Origin: Harmonia axyridis
Taxonomy: Eukaryota; Arthropoda; Insecta; Coleoptera; Coccinellidae
Direction of reading: 5' to 3'
Length of the DNA stretch: 64,000 bases
Assembly (NCBI RefSeq): GCF_914767665.1
Contig: NC_059505.1
Coordinates: 30,625,506 to 30,689,505, forward strand
Positions 51,011-62,378 of this stretch are shown here, in pieces. The notes below the pieces were generated by a model. That model saw nothing but the letters and a program-made list of their open reading frames with translations, ran no database searches and was not told the DNA's origin. Position numbers and translations under genes: made by a program. Numbering within the stretch: the first letter of the stretch is position 1; each line of letters starts with the position of its first letter.

Positions 51011-52181
51011 AAAAATTCACGGCTTGAGCTTGATTTGATTTCAAGTCAAGCAAAACACACTTTTATTTATTGAACTTATTGTATAGAAGAACCGAAAATA
51101 TAAACTTTTTTGAAATAGAAACATGAATTAAATCACTATAAATCATATATGTGTAACGTATAACCATCTTTACAATCTCCATTCTTCTAGGAATTTCTTG
51201 GAGAAAGTAGAAAATGCCACACTCCAATATTTGCCGCCCCTCTAGAGCGGGTCCTGCGGCTTCAAGTTCTTCTGCCGATCTTATAAATCGCTTGAACATT
51301 TTGTTTTTTTTTTAAAGATTGAGTAAAACAATCGGATGATGCAGATGAACCATTATTTTGAATTCGAATGCGCCTACGCCCAACCCTTGGTAATTTGAAA
51401 TAAAAAATCATCTGTGAAATTAAATAAAATTATTCAATACATAGGTACTAGGAATTCGGATTTTTCGGAAAGAGTAGAAAATACCGTCCTCAGATATTTG
51501 CCGCTTCGGCGAAATTCGTTTTGTTTTTTCCTAAGAAAAAATTCCATTCTTTCTAGTTTTTCATATAAATACATATATGTAAGTGTGTAATATTTTTTTA
51601 ATAAATTCTATATATTTTTCTCGTTTCTGATATTCTCTTTTTCCGAGTCTTTTTCATACTGAATATATAAACATTAATTAATTTCAATGTTTTTTCAAAC
51701 CTATATTTTCAATGTGGCTCTAGCTCTTAGATTTCTGAAACTACCAAAATCGACCAATAGGTTTTATAGAAATTTGAGAAAATTACTATTAAAGTCACAC
51801 TGGCGAATTGCCCCACACTCTCAGCGATCGAGGAATCCCCGAGATTGCAGAAATATATGCCGTGCGACGCGTGCATAATAAGCTCAAGTCATATCAAGTA
51901 GCTTGATATCAAGTCAAGCAATAAATATCAAATATCAAGCTCAAGTATGTAATTTTTCTCGAGCTTCATTTTCAAGTCAAGTAGTTGGTTAAAATGTCAA
52001 GCTACTTGGCTTGATGAATCCCTGCTGTGAATTGAAAGAACATATAAATTCTAATACAAAAAATTCAAAAAAATCAACTCAAATAGGTATTGAAATTGAG
52101 TTTATTTTAAGTCAATTCCAAGTCAAGTAGCTTGAATATCAAGTCAAGTAGCTGAATATCAAGTTAAGCCGTAAATCCCTA
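51011..52181. repeat. CAAGTCAAG-rich element, copy 2, expanded
   Basis: The left end (ATTCACGGCTTGAGCTTG) and following AT-rich part match copy 1. About 750 bp of unrelated sequence follows. From about 51890 the right half of copy 1 resumes (AGCTTGATATCAAGTCAAGC) and ends TGATGAATCCCTG at 52024. A third end, inverted (TAGGGATTTACGGCTTAAC), lies at about 52181. So it is either a longer family member or two overlapping copies. A 78-codon minus frame inside (51299-51063) has no recognised relative. Confidence 0.6.
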
Positions 52182-53320
52182 ATCAAAATGTCGCCGGTTC
52201 ATAGTTTTTCTCTGAAATTACGTAATATAAGAATTATCTGCATGAACCCAAATTCGATGATATCTATTCCACAAAACCACCCAGATTTAGCGATGACAAC
52301 CAAACACCTCTTCTCCGTCCCTTACCATTTAAGGCGTTATCATTAATATTTTTCATTCTCTTCGCCAAATTTATGTGGATCCCATCTCCATAAATTTCCA
52401 CCGTCGCTCGATCCACAATATCAAATTTCCACAATTTTATTTTTGCTCAAAACGTCGGATGTATAAATTATGCGGAATGTCTTCTCTTTTTTTTTCCTTT
52501 ATCCCTGCAGCACCTTCACACACAGGACAAGATCGGAGCTGATTGGGCTCGCGCCTCTACTCCGCAGTCCCATTCACGAACAGAAATTGCTTTCGCCAAG
52601 TTGGCATGAGAAATAATGGATGTATGAATCGGTAATGTTCGAGTTGAATATCTGGTTTTAAATCTGGGAATTGCCTATTATGGATAGGATCCAGTGGTCA
52701 TGATTTGCAATTGAGATCATACCGAGTGCTTGGATTCGTTCATGGTTATCGATATTGGGGTATTTTGTGCCCACCACAAGAGTATTAGCGACAGAATTCT
52801 GCTACAGAATAGTATCTTTTGTCTGAGCAGTATGAGTTGGGATAGAACTGTCATTAAAAGGATATTTAAAAAAGGATTAAGTCAGGAGTTTCTGAGCTAT
52901 GGTTCATTCAAGCGCCAACTACACTCTTGGAGACCACATAATTTGTGTAACGAGTTTTCCAATAGGAATGATACCATTTGAAAACGTTTTAATGGCAACA
53001 CTCTGTATAATTTTTTTACATTACTTATGTTATTTGTGTTCAGTAGGTTGGTTATGCCATTTGATTTAGGAAAGATACACGCTTCAACAAGGTTTAGAAA
53101 TTGTTGAATTGTTTTATCAACATCAGTTTTCATTTGTGAATTCTGAGAAAAAATTCGTCAACGACATTATTCAATTGATCAACTCATTAGTCATCTTATA
53201 TTAGACAAATTTGAGAGTGGTACCCTTAAAAATATAAACATAAACATATTTTTTCCAATCTTCTTTTTGAATTTTCTGATTAAGGGATCAGATTAAAATT
53301 TTGAGCGGACTTTGAAATTG
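52182..53320. other. intergenic, with one exon-like segment at 52511-52609
   Basis: Most of it is unassigned. The segment 52300-52620 is not repeat-like and somewhat GC-richer. Confidence 0.4.
52511..52609 (+). CDS. possible terminal coding exon, 32 codons, unrecognised
   Basis: A strong acceptor (a long pyrimidine run, then CTGCAG) is followed by an open frame that reads HLHTQDKIGADWARAS and TEIAFAKLA, then TGA. The frame uses GC-rich codons unlike the AT-rich flanks. No upstream exon could be placed. Support is weak. Confidence 0.22.
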   Translation, partial: HLHTQDKIGADWARASTPQSHSRTEIAFAKLA

Positions 53321-53880
53321 TTATTTTATATCTTAACTTATCGCAGTTTTGTTGTGACGAATATATTGGGAAAAATAATAAGAAACTATCTGAGAAACAG
53401 GAATTTTTACGTTAAAATAGATAATGCACTATCTATGAACAAACAAGTAAAAGCAGGAGTGCCCCAAGGTTCAGTTCTAGGACCTCTATTCTACAATATT
53501 TTTACATATGAATGTATCCCAAAAAATCTAAGGAATCTGTTAGCCCTATATACAGTTGATATGGAAGAAACACTCAGACATCGAAGAACAGAATTATACA
53601 GAAGAATTAAAGAAGCACAGAACATACAGACGAATGGTTCATCAAATACAAAATTCAAATAAACAGCTAAATGAGCCGGAGTATTCCCCTACATACTGAC
53701 TCGAGATCAGCTAAAATCTAAGAATAGATGGAGAAGAGATAAAATGGGAGGAAGAAGTCAAGTATCTAGTTGTAACACTAGATAATAGACTCACATGGAA
53801 AAACTGAATGATATATGCAGTGAATAAATCAAACTTGGCAATGAGCAGACTTCACCGACTTTTAGGAGGATAAAGCTAAA
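53320..53880 (+). mobile_element. LINE reverse-transcriptase fragment
   Basis: In frame 53312-53662: IIRNYLRNRNFYVKIDNA, AGVPQGSVLGPLFYNIFTYE (RT motif 4). The place of the ADD box reads ALYTVDMEET, so the catalytic Asp pair is lost. A decayed remainder (LEYLV-type strand, then NNRLTWKN) runs to about 53880. Confidence 0.85.
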
Positions 53881-55760
53881 TGAACCATAAGACGAAAAAA
53901 AGCCAATACGTAATTCGCTAGCCTTTTCTAACGTCTTATGTACGTGAAATTGAATTTTCTGTACTTGCTTCCTAGAAATCCAAATACGGAATTATACTTC
54001 AAGTAGCAAATTAACTCAGATTGACCATCTCTAACATGACACCAAATTTAGAAAAATTGTGCGCCTTAAAACAAGCTCATGTTAGCTGTTAGCTATTTGT
54101 TAGGCCTCAAAATGTTTCTTTGTTATTGTTAAATAAAATTCCAAGAAATATTCTTTCAAATCTCTCTTTAGCATTCTATTTTTATCCTTTTATTTTCAAT
54201 TTCTTGTGAGCCCCTCCAATCATGTAGATGAGCCCTCCTTAGGGGACGCGCCCCACAGTTTGAGGAAAATTATCGAAAAAAATGTACCTAATCTGCAAGT
54301 GGTTATTCTGCATGAAAAAATAATGACAGTTTGTTATATAATATTTGTTCGGAAATGCTTCCTTTTTCAAGTTTGTCTTAAAAACTAACTATTTATTCAT
54401 TGCTCTAAAACCGTGGTCTTTTTTTTTTAACTGTACGCCAGATATTTCAAGCTGAAAGTCATTGTCGAAATCCTCGTCAATTTGTGACAAAAAGTCTCAT
54501 ATGCATTTTTCGTAAGTGAAACATTTTTCATTTCTTCAATAAATTATTATCTATAATGATGGAAGTAAAGTTAAGATGGAAGTGAAGTTAAGATGATTCA
54601 ATTTTTTTGCATAAAAAAGGCGCCTCACAGGAAAAAAAAGCATGGGAGATTTTTTGTCAGAATTTGAACGGGTATTTCAAAAATGATTTTCAGATTGTGA
54701 TATATCAGTGGCTTACCATTTTACTTTAAAAAAATTGCAAGCAATAAATAATTAGTCAGTTTTTAAGAAAAACTTCAACACCCTGTAGCTCACAATACGA
54801 AGCCTTTGCGAACAAAAGTTATAAAGCAAACTGCCCTTATGTTTTCATCCAAAATCACCACCTAAAGTTTGACGCACTATTCACTAACACCCTGTATCTA
54901 ACGAATTCATAATTCAAACCAATTTTTCCAGATATATCACAAGGGCTTCACAACGAACATATTTTCATCACGAATAATAGCCTTGGAATACCGCATAAAG
55001 GGCTCTTGTGCCTCTAGCTTTCAAAGGTTACCCGACAGAGGGTTGTGGACTGGACACGCTGGCGCCAGTCTCAGTCTGGTCCATTCAAGACTCTGCTGAA
55101 TGCATTCTTCGTCCATTGTAACACCTGAATGAAAATTTATGTTGAAATGGAGTACTATTCTCACTAGCCAAAGGGAGCACAAAAGGGTCAGCTATTTATG
55201 ATGGATTTCACACCTAACTGCTGTTTAACGCCATCCTGTCTGTTCATGTTCGAGGATGGTATTTTTTTCGGAATGAGTGTACATAAACAGAACCCTGAAC
55301 ACCTGAAAACCATTATTCGGTAGGTACTTTGAAGGGCCTTCCAACGTTTAGGTGGTAACTAATGACCTGCTATTAGGTTGGCATAATAAATTGATTACAC
55401 CTTTACTTTTCGATTATAGGAAATGTCGAATTTCTATTTTTTTTAAAATATTTTTCATTTTGATGTATCTTATTTTTTGATTCATTAATAATCATTAGTG
55501 ATTAAAGGAACAATTTAAAGCAAATAATTTTTTAACCTTTTTTGAGAGTTAACAATTCCCTATGTATGTAGTATGTAGTAGTAAGCCAGCAGATCTACCT
55601 TCTGGGTAGATCTATTTAATCAACAGATCTATCAAGCTGGCAGATTTGAATATTGAAGAGTGGTCCAGACTTTAGTACAATAACTTTAGTGTCGGATAAA
55701 ACGACTCTTTCCAAGAAAAAAAAATCATATAAACATTTATTCTAATAAGCTTCGTTTTCG
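53881..55760. other. intergenic, nothing recognised apart from CACCCTGTA edges
   Basis: CACCCTGTA occurs at about 54779 and 54891, each preceded by AACA. A short tandem (GATGGAAGTAAAGTTAA) lies at about 54560-54600. No gene was found. Confidence 0.4.
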
Positions 55761-55764
55761 AGAC

Positions 55765-57370
55765 ACAGGGTATCAAGACGAAAAACATCCTTGAAAGTGT
55801 TTCTTTTACGCTAGTGAGAAAAAATATTGTTCCTAACTCATGTGGAAAGTGCCTTTTCCGCACTCGACAGCATGACCGTACTCCGCTTTCACGCTAACAA
55901 GTAACAAGTAACACTTTCCACACTTGTTAGGAAATATAACTATTTTTTACAAGCATGCGCTTTCAACTCTTTTTCCACACGCATTTTAAGTCACAAAGAG
56001 TAACCTTCCCACGCAGTATTAAATAATGAATTATATTTCGGCATGTCTCTATGCACTGAACGCCCAATCAACGGCAAGGACATGCAGAATTACGTCTATC
56101 ATCAATGTGTATGTGAATAATTAATCGAATCTTTTGAGTTTCAATTTATTTCAGCGCTTGTAGAAAAAAATGTTGTTCCTAACTCTTACGGAAAGTGTCT
56201 TTCCCGCACTCAACTGCTTGCCCGAACTCTGTTTTGCGCGTCGTTCGGGCAACGGCAGTTTCATGCGGAAAAATACCACTTTCCGCACTTGTAACGAAAT
56301 AGTAATTTACGTAACAAGTCCGGAAAATAGGGTTTTTTTGGACGAATAGACAAAATTCCAGGACGAGCGTAAGCGAGTCCTGGAAGTCTGTGAGTCCAAA
56401 AACCATTTTCGGGCGTGTTGCGTACAATATTTTTTCGGCAACCATGTAAAATAACACTATCGCTGCTGCTTTCCATATTTTATCGCGATTGCGATCAAAA
56501 AACATGCAAATTTTTGACAACTAATTTCATATGAACTGTCAGCCGTTATCTCGGTTGCTATGGATTCTATGATTCTTTTCCGGCCTAGTCCGGGAAGTAC
56601 GTACTTTCCGGACTAGGCCGGGAAATGCTACTTTTTCAGAGAAAAAGCGTCCGGGAAGTGCTCACTTCCCCGACGGTTGCCGAAAATAGTTATTTTCCTA
56701 ATAAGTGTGGAAATTGATACTTTTCCGCAGTTGCCCGAACGACGCGAAACGGAGATCAAGCTGTCGAGTGCGAAAAAGACACTTTCCACATGAGTTAGGA
56801 ACATTATTTTTCCTACTAGCATAAATGAAACACTTTCACGGAGAGTTTTCGTCTTGATACCGACTGACGTTACAAGAAATTTTATTTTTGAGCGCTCAGC
56901 CGCATAGAGAAAAGTTTGAATTTTTGATTATGATTAGCGCATAGAGACATGCCAAAATTTTATGCTTTATGCGACTCTTCAATATTTTCGTGCGGAAAAA
57001 ACCCTTGCTGTCCACATTCCGCATGCATATGCGTGCGGAAAGTGAAAAACAGAGCCTTTTTCCGCACTATGTAAAAGTACTACTTTCCAAACGTCAATGC
57101 GTGTGGAAAGTAATACATACTTTCGAAACGCTAGTAGGAAAAATTTTGGCATGTCTGCCAATCAACGTCAAGGACATGCAGAATAACGTCTGTCATTAAT
57201 GTGTATGTTAATAATTAATCAAATCTTTTGAGTTTAAATTCTGCTTTCACAAGAGCTTGTAGAAAAAATGTTGTTCCTAACTCTTGTGGAAAGTGTCTTT
57301 CCCGCACTCAACTGACAGTTCCATGCGGGAAAGTACCACATTCCGCACTTGATAGTAAAATAATTATTTA
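55765..57370. repeat. rearranged, partly inverted cluster of the GGAAAGTG hairpin repeat
   Basis: Blocks of the 32.6-33.5 kb repeat occur in plus orientation at 55765-55960 and in minus orientation at 56690-57150, where the unit reads nearly full length up to CGAAACGCTAGTAGGAAAA. Related shorter units (GTTGTTCCTAACTCTTG, GTGTCTTTCCCGCACTCAAC) lie at 56150-56310 and 57230-57370. A GC-rich palindrome (CTAGTCCGGGAAGTACGTAC) sits at about 56586. No frame is coding. Confidence 0.8.
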
Positions 57371-57631
57371 GGGAACGAGCGCTAAAAAAAACTGAAAGGA
57401 AAAAATAAATCAAGACCACGTCATCGTAAATCCTCAACAGCACACCACCGACGGGGTTCATTAACAACTTCTTCCTGGACTCTACCAAACCAGAGGAACG
57501 TCCCCATTCAACAGGTGTTCCGAAAAAACCACCCCACAACGTAGACCGCCGCGGCGCGATTTGTACCTGGGGCAACGAATTTTACTACATTTCAAGGGAA
57601 ACGCAACAAAGAGAGGAAAGGAAGAATGCAT

Positions 57632-57940
57632 TCAGGAGAAAGACTGAATGAAACCGAGTGGCGCCGGCCAGTCCGTACCTTTGTGCTCAAAACGCCTCGC
57701 CTTCTCCACGGAGCGGTTTTCTTTTAATTCTTCCTCTGGCCGACGCGCATTTGTCACCCGGTACAGATCTCGGACGTAATCGCATTCTTCATCAGTTTCG
57801 GTCTGAGATATCCGATTCTTAATCTGATTGACACTTAACACCCCTTTCCGCGCTTTTAAAAATGGCCGAGTATGGTGCGGGTCAGACGGCAGGGTAGGAT
57901 CTAGGAGGACGTCCTTTTCCTTTTCGATTAGTTTAGTTTT
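57632..57940 (-). CDS. probable isolated host exon, unrecognised
   Basis: On the minus strand the frame is open from about 57940 to 57632, about 100 codons. It reads LIEKEKDVLLDPTLPSDPHH, then VLSVNQIKNRISQTETDEE, CDYVRDLYRVTNARRPEEEL and ARRFEHK. Codons are GC-rich and balanced, unlike the flanking repeats. A donor (AAAG|GTACGG) at 57679/57678 would end the exon after EHK. Upstream, CTAAAC/ACTAAT branch-like motifs are present but the acceptor is poor. The sequence is hydrophilic, with acidic and basic clusters and no membrane segment. I recognise no family. It sits between the hairpin repeat cluster and a LINE that begins only about 40 nt upstream. Confidence 0.5.
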   Translation of the reverse strand, partial: KTKLIEKEKDVLLDPTLPSDPHHTRPFLKARKGVLSVNQIKNRISQTETDEECDYVRDLYRVTNARRPEEELKENRSVEKARRFEHKGTDWPAPLGFIQSFS

Positions 57941-58073
57941 TTAGCAATGCAGCATCGACAACGACATCGGTCATTACGCGTAATCAAACCATGTGAGAAG
58001 GAGTTGAAGGTGATACTGTCTTATGTTATAAATAACTTACTCAAATTTGGTATATTCCCTAAGCAATTGAAAC

Positions 58074-59521
58074 CAGGGGCGGATCCAGGCGATGTCTGAG
58101 GGGAGGTGGGGCAAAGAAAGTCAAGGCTCATATCGATTAGCAAAATAGCGGAATTTTTGTTGGTGCCTACTGAGTCAAGTGTTTTTTTATAGAAAGATGT
58201 ATTTTAGTAACTCATATCATATTCAGTTTTAAAAATTTTTGTAGTACAGAAACAAGTTCGAACAATTTCATGAATATATGTAGATTTATTTCATGAGAAA
58301 CTCGGGCACAAGAATGTATGAGGTATAGAAAAAAATTCATTATTTTTGCATAAAAATCAAGACTTCAATTACCACAGTTGATCCGATTAAGGTCGAATAT
58401 GCACCGTTTTTTTCTATAACTTGTTGCCAGTCGATTTTCACAAGCCTCTGTTGAAACGAATTTTTCACCAGCAAAATTGTTTGCCATGGACAGCAAGAGA
58501 TGATAATCACTTGGGACCAGGTCTGGACTATAAGGTGGATGCATAAGAACCTCTGACGAGTCACTATCGATGTGTGTGGCCTTACGTTGTCCCAATGGAA
58601 CACAATTCCTCTCCTATTGGTCAATTCTGGGCTATTGCTTCCTTCAATTGGTCCAAATGTTATCAGTACAGTTCCGAGTCAACATTTGTGCCTTAGGGGA
58701 GCAGCTCATGTAGGTAACACACAGCAAAACTTTCCTGACCGTTTCCGACAGCTCACAGCTTTTTTACCACGACCGTTTTCGCTTGACGTTGTCGTAAGTC
58801 ATCCACTTTTCAACACCAGCCACCAACCGTTTCAAAAATGGGGTGATTTTGTTGCGATTCAGCAGCAATTCGCAGATGGAAATTCGGTTCAAGTGGTTTT
58901 TTGCGGTAATTCGTATGGTACCCATACATCTAGCTTCTTCTTGAGACTAGCCTTATGCAAATTGTTCCAAACGGTTTTTGTGCAATCTTCAAATCTTGAG
59001 CAATGGAAACAGGACTCGACAATGTCCATGATTTTGTCGATATTTTCGACAATTGGTCTCCAGTGCGTGATACATCTTTGACATAGAAATTATCGAAACG
59101 GAATCGACGAAACAAAAATAGCGCGTGATTGGCTATTACAGTATCAAGACCATGAACTCTATTTAAATTTTCAGCCGCTTGGATTGCATTTTCTCCTTTA
59201 TCGAAAAAAAACTCAAATACAACGTATTTTTTCTTTGTTATAGTGTCCATCTTTAACGCGCGCTCAAACTTAACTGAGTAAACTAATCATAAAACTGTCG
59301 CAAAAGATTATGTAGTACGAAATTTCATCATTCAAACGCCATTTAGTGGAACCCGATCGGACTTATTAAACACGCAATGCAGATAACTAAAGCTATCTAT
59401 TGGAAAAAATATTAAAAACTAAATAAGTGCATATTTTTCCTTAATTCATGATACACTTTTATATTAAGAAGGTCCACGAGGGGGGCCATGGCCCCCATGG
59501 CCCCCCCTGTATGCGCCCCTG
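58074..59521. mobile_element. hAT-like element with 8-bp target duplication ATTGAAAC
   Basis: It begins CAGGGGCGGATCCAGG and ends, inverted, CAGGGGCGCATACAGG; perfect ATTGAAAC lies on both sides (58066-58073, 59522-59529). Ends of CAGGGGCGGAT type and 8-bp duplications are typical of hAT elements. Its 1448 bp encode no hAT transposase; most of it is a mariner inserted later. The right subterminal part carries a GGGGGGCCATGGCCCCCATG palindrome. Confidence 0.88.
58330..59345 (-). mobile_element. mariner family C, copy 3, nested in the hAT-like element
   Basis: The minus-strand reading starts near 59345. The N-terminal part (59250-58930) shows KKYVVFEFFFDKGENAIQAA and a decayed helix-turn-helix. 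The catalytic parts are RRGIVFHWDNVRPHTS (second Asp kept) and, in the next frame, HPPYSPDLVPSDYHLL (third Asp kept), then MANNFAGEKFVSTEACENRL. The first-Asp region is lost. Frames are broken near 58930 and 58560. It is the longest family C copy in the window. Confidence 0.88.
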
Positions 59522-59673
59522 ATTGAAACTAGCATTAGTCCACCCCATTCATAAAAAAGGTGATGAAGAATCATTTGAGAATTATCGTCCCATTAGTATT
59601 TTATCTAGTTTTTCTGAAATATTTGAACATGTAGTTTGTATGTAGTATGATTAATTTCATAAAAGATTGTATT

Positions 59674-59866
59674 GTATATCCAAAGTCACTTGAACTAGTC
59701 CATAAAAACGCTTGGCCATGTGGATACCGCGATCCGCTAAATACCGGGGTTTATTTGGAAGTATTGTTTGGCAATAAATTCACTGGCCCCAAAGATATTT
59801 CTGGAAACTTGGACAACCCTAGTATAATCGAAATTTCAGCTTCCTCCAAGTGACTTTGGATATACT
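59674..59866. mobile_element. small TIR element (about 190 bp) in the LINE
   Basis: The 19-bp end GTATATCCAAAGTCACTTG at the left recurs inverted at the right (59848-59866). The LINE frame is broken between EHVV and the AQHRYL segment at this place. The inner sequence (GATACCGCGATCCGC) has no partner in the window. The target duplication is unclear. Confidence 0.75.
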
Positions 59867-60497
59867 ATAACATCTTTTCAAATGCACAGCATCGTTATCT
59901 CCGAAGAATATCCACACAAACTGCTATCTTTGAGTTCACGAAGTTGGTATTAGACCTTATAGAACAGGACAATTTAGCATTGGCACAAAAAGCCAATGAC
60001 TGCTTATCAAGATCATCTATATTGAAGAAACTCAAAAAAATGGGAATTTGAGGAAATGCATTATTGTGGTTGGAATCCTACCTAACCGACAGAAAGCAGA
60101 GAGTTGTGATCAAGAAATCTGGAATAAAAGCCAAATCATCGATAGAGCAATGTCAACACGGAGTGCCACATGGTAGTGTTTTAGGACCAATATTTTTTAT
60201 TTAAATTTCTAGGTGTCTATGTTGATAATTATTTGAAATGAACACAGCATATTGAATGGCTAAGTAAGAAACTGAGCCCTTTATGTTTCGCCATGAGAGT
60301 TTTGACATATTATCTAGGAGAGAGTTGCTAAAGAAATGTTTATTTCGCAAATTGGGAATCAATAGCTCGTTACGGAATAATATTCTGGGGGGACGTTTTT
60401 TTGACGTCACTCGTTTGCATTTTATGTAATCATTCTAGGGATTATTATGTAGATTGCAATATGAAATGAAGGATTTATTATATTATTATTATTATTA

Positions 60498-60955
60498 CGC
60501 CTACCTTCCAGCTTCATAAACAAATATAAATGTACCCACACTTCCTGCAAATTATTCATTTTTGCGAGATATGGCCAAATAACGATTTTGAAGAAACGGC
60601 GGTTTTTCTCTAAATAGTACAGGGGTGAGTGTTCTTTCTAATCTGAGTACAATGTTGCTGGGATATGCAGATAGTTTTCTTATTACAGTTTGTCGTGCTA
60701 GAATGGAACTGGATATTCTCTCGCTTGCTGAATGGTTTCTACTACATCGAAACTCTCATATTTATTAGGCATGTTCGCGATCTGTCGAAAACGTTTTGGA
60801 GCAGGATCTCATAAACGGAAGGAGTTTGTTATTTTCTGCTCTGTCAATTTTCGCGAACTGTAAAGCGTCAGGCTGAATTGGTCGAATTTACGGAAACTGC
60901 ATCAATTTTTTTTAAATAACTTTTCTTCTGATCGAAAAAATATTAAGCAATATCA
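60498..60955 (-). repeat. repeat family R, copy 3, abutting mariner A copy 3
   Basis: This is the inverted counterpart of 31500-31990, with about the same length and order. It touches a LINE tail on the left and the 3' end of a family A mariner on the right. Confidence 0.85.
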
Positions 60956-60958
60956 CAA

Positions 60959-62190
60959 AGGCGTACAACTCTGCTTCCATCGTTTTTCCGAAATTCGAGG
61001 TTTTATTGTAAAACACTGGTTATACATTTATAATTCAGAGTATTGTCCATCGGGGGCCACTACTTTCTCCAATCTTTCGGGCAGCGTACGAATCCCGCGT
61101 TGAAAAAACTGGTCATTTTTCGAAGTGATCCACGAATTGATCCAATTTTCCACTTCTTCATAAGACCGGATGTGCTGTTCAGCTAGGCCCTGTGCCTTTG
61201 ATCGAAACAAGTGATAGTCCGGAGGAGCAACGTCTGGAGAATACGGCAGATGGGGTAAGACTTCCATTTCAACGTTTCCAAGTATGTCTTGACCAATTTC
61301 GCAACACGGGGTCGAAAATTGTTATGTTGTAAAATCACTTTATCATGTCTCTCGTTGTATTGCGGCAGTTTGTCTTTCAATGCTCGGCTCAAACGCATTA
61401 ATTGCGTTCGATAACGATCGCCTGTGATTTTTTCAGTCGGTTTCAACAACTCATAATACACTACGCCGAGCTGGTTCCACAATATACTGAGCATGACCTT
61501 GGAACCGTGAATATCCGGGTTCGGGTTGGCCATCGACGTGGAAGCATGTCCCCATGACTTTATGCTCTTGGGATTATCATTATGAACCCATTTGTCGTCT
61601 TCAATCACAATGCTATGCGGGTATCCCTTCAGTCTTTGCCTTGCAGGCAGCTGTTCACAAGCAAACAAATGCCGTTCAACATCTATCGGCTTCAACTCGT
61701 ACGGCAACCAATTTCCTTGTTTCCGAATCATTTCCATGACTTTCAGGATTTTTTAAATGACTTGTTGCGTCAATCCTAATAATCCTTCCAATTCTTGTTG
61801 CGTTTGATACGAGTCTTGATCAAGTAATGCCTCCAATTCTGTATCTTCGAAATCATCGTTCTTGAAGCATTTAAACCACTCTCGGCACGTTCTTTCACTA
61901 ATAGCGGCATCACCTGAGAGCATTCGATGAGCCTCAGCCACAGATTTCGTCATATTAAAGCAGAAAATTGAAACCTCCCGCAAATGATGTGAATTTAACT
62001 CGTAAGCTGACATGTTTAATCGAGAATAACGTTATGATGCAGACACAAATCGACTAATATTTCGATGGCGTTATGTTTACAAATACCTAAGCTTAATGTA
62101 GGACATCTGAGATCTATATATTAAAATTAAGACTACTACTTACCGCCACAGACATCTATTTCAAAACGACGGAAGCAAAGTTGTACACCT
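60959..62190 (-). mobile_element. mariner family A, copy 3, nearly full length (1232 bp)
   Basis: The terminal inverted repeats are AGGCGTACAACTCTGCTTCC (left) and, inverted, AGGTGTACAACTTTGCTTCC (right). The minus-strand transposase starts MSAYELNSHHLREVSIFCFN at 62013, with the helix-turn-helix region to 61753. After a frameshift the catalytic part follows (61737-61183: IEDDKWVHNDNPKSIKSWG) and after another the end (61267-61028: HLPYSPDVAPPDYHLF, RTLPERLEKV). The first and third Asp are kept. The second motif reads QHNNFRPRVAK, with Asn for the catalytic Asp, so it is inactive even apart from the frameshifts. It is the best reference for family A in this window. Confidence 0.92.
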
Positions 62191-62199
62191 AAAATATGT

Positions 62200-62378
62200 A
62201 TACGGTATAATTTTGTGCTCTTTAGATTTTAAGGTCTTGAGACTATGTATTTGTGATAAATGTCGCATGTTCTGGGACTGCAATCTTTCTGTCTCAAGGT
62301 AAAAGATCCTGATCTGTGATTTTTTCCTATTGAGAAGAAATATTGTATATTGTGTTGTGCTATATCATACATATAATA
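62200..62378. other. short spacer, nothing recognised
   Basis: AT-rich sequence between the mariner and the tail of a minus-strand LINE. Confidence 0.4.

Larger units (their letters stand above)
57983..60497 (+). mobile_element. LINE, split by a hAT-like element and by a small TIR element
   Basis: RT coding is continuous once insertions are removed. 57990-58072 reads CEKELKVILSYVINNLLKFG. From 59530 it continues LALVHPIHKKGDEESFENYR and PISILSSFSEIFEHVV. From about 59880 it reads AQHRYLRRISTQTAIFEFTK, and then ALLWLESYLTDRKQRVVIKK and GVPHGSVLGPIFF (motif 4, with His for Gln). The remainder is decayed (ESIARYGIIFWG) and ends in (ATT)n at 60473-60497. The ADD box is missing. It is dead. Confidence 0.88.

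Noticed and set aside
58572..59081. 169-codon plus-strand frame
   Set aside because: It is antisense to the mariner family C transposase and has no motif of its own.
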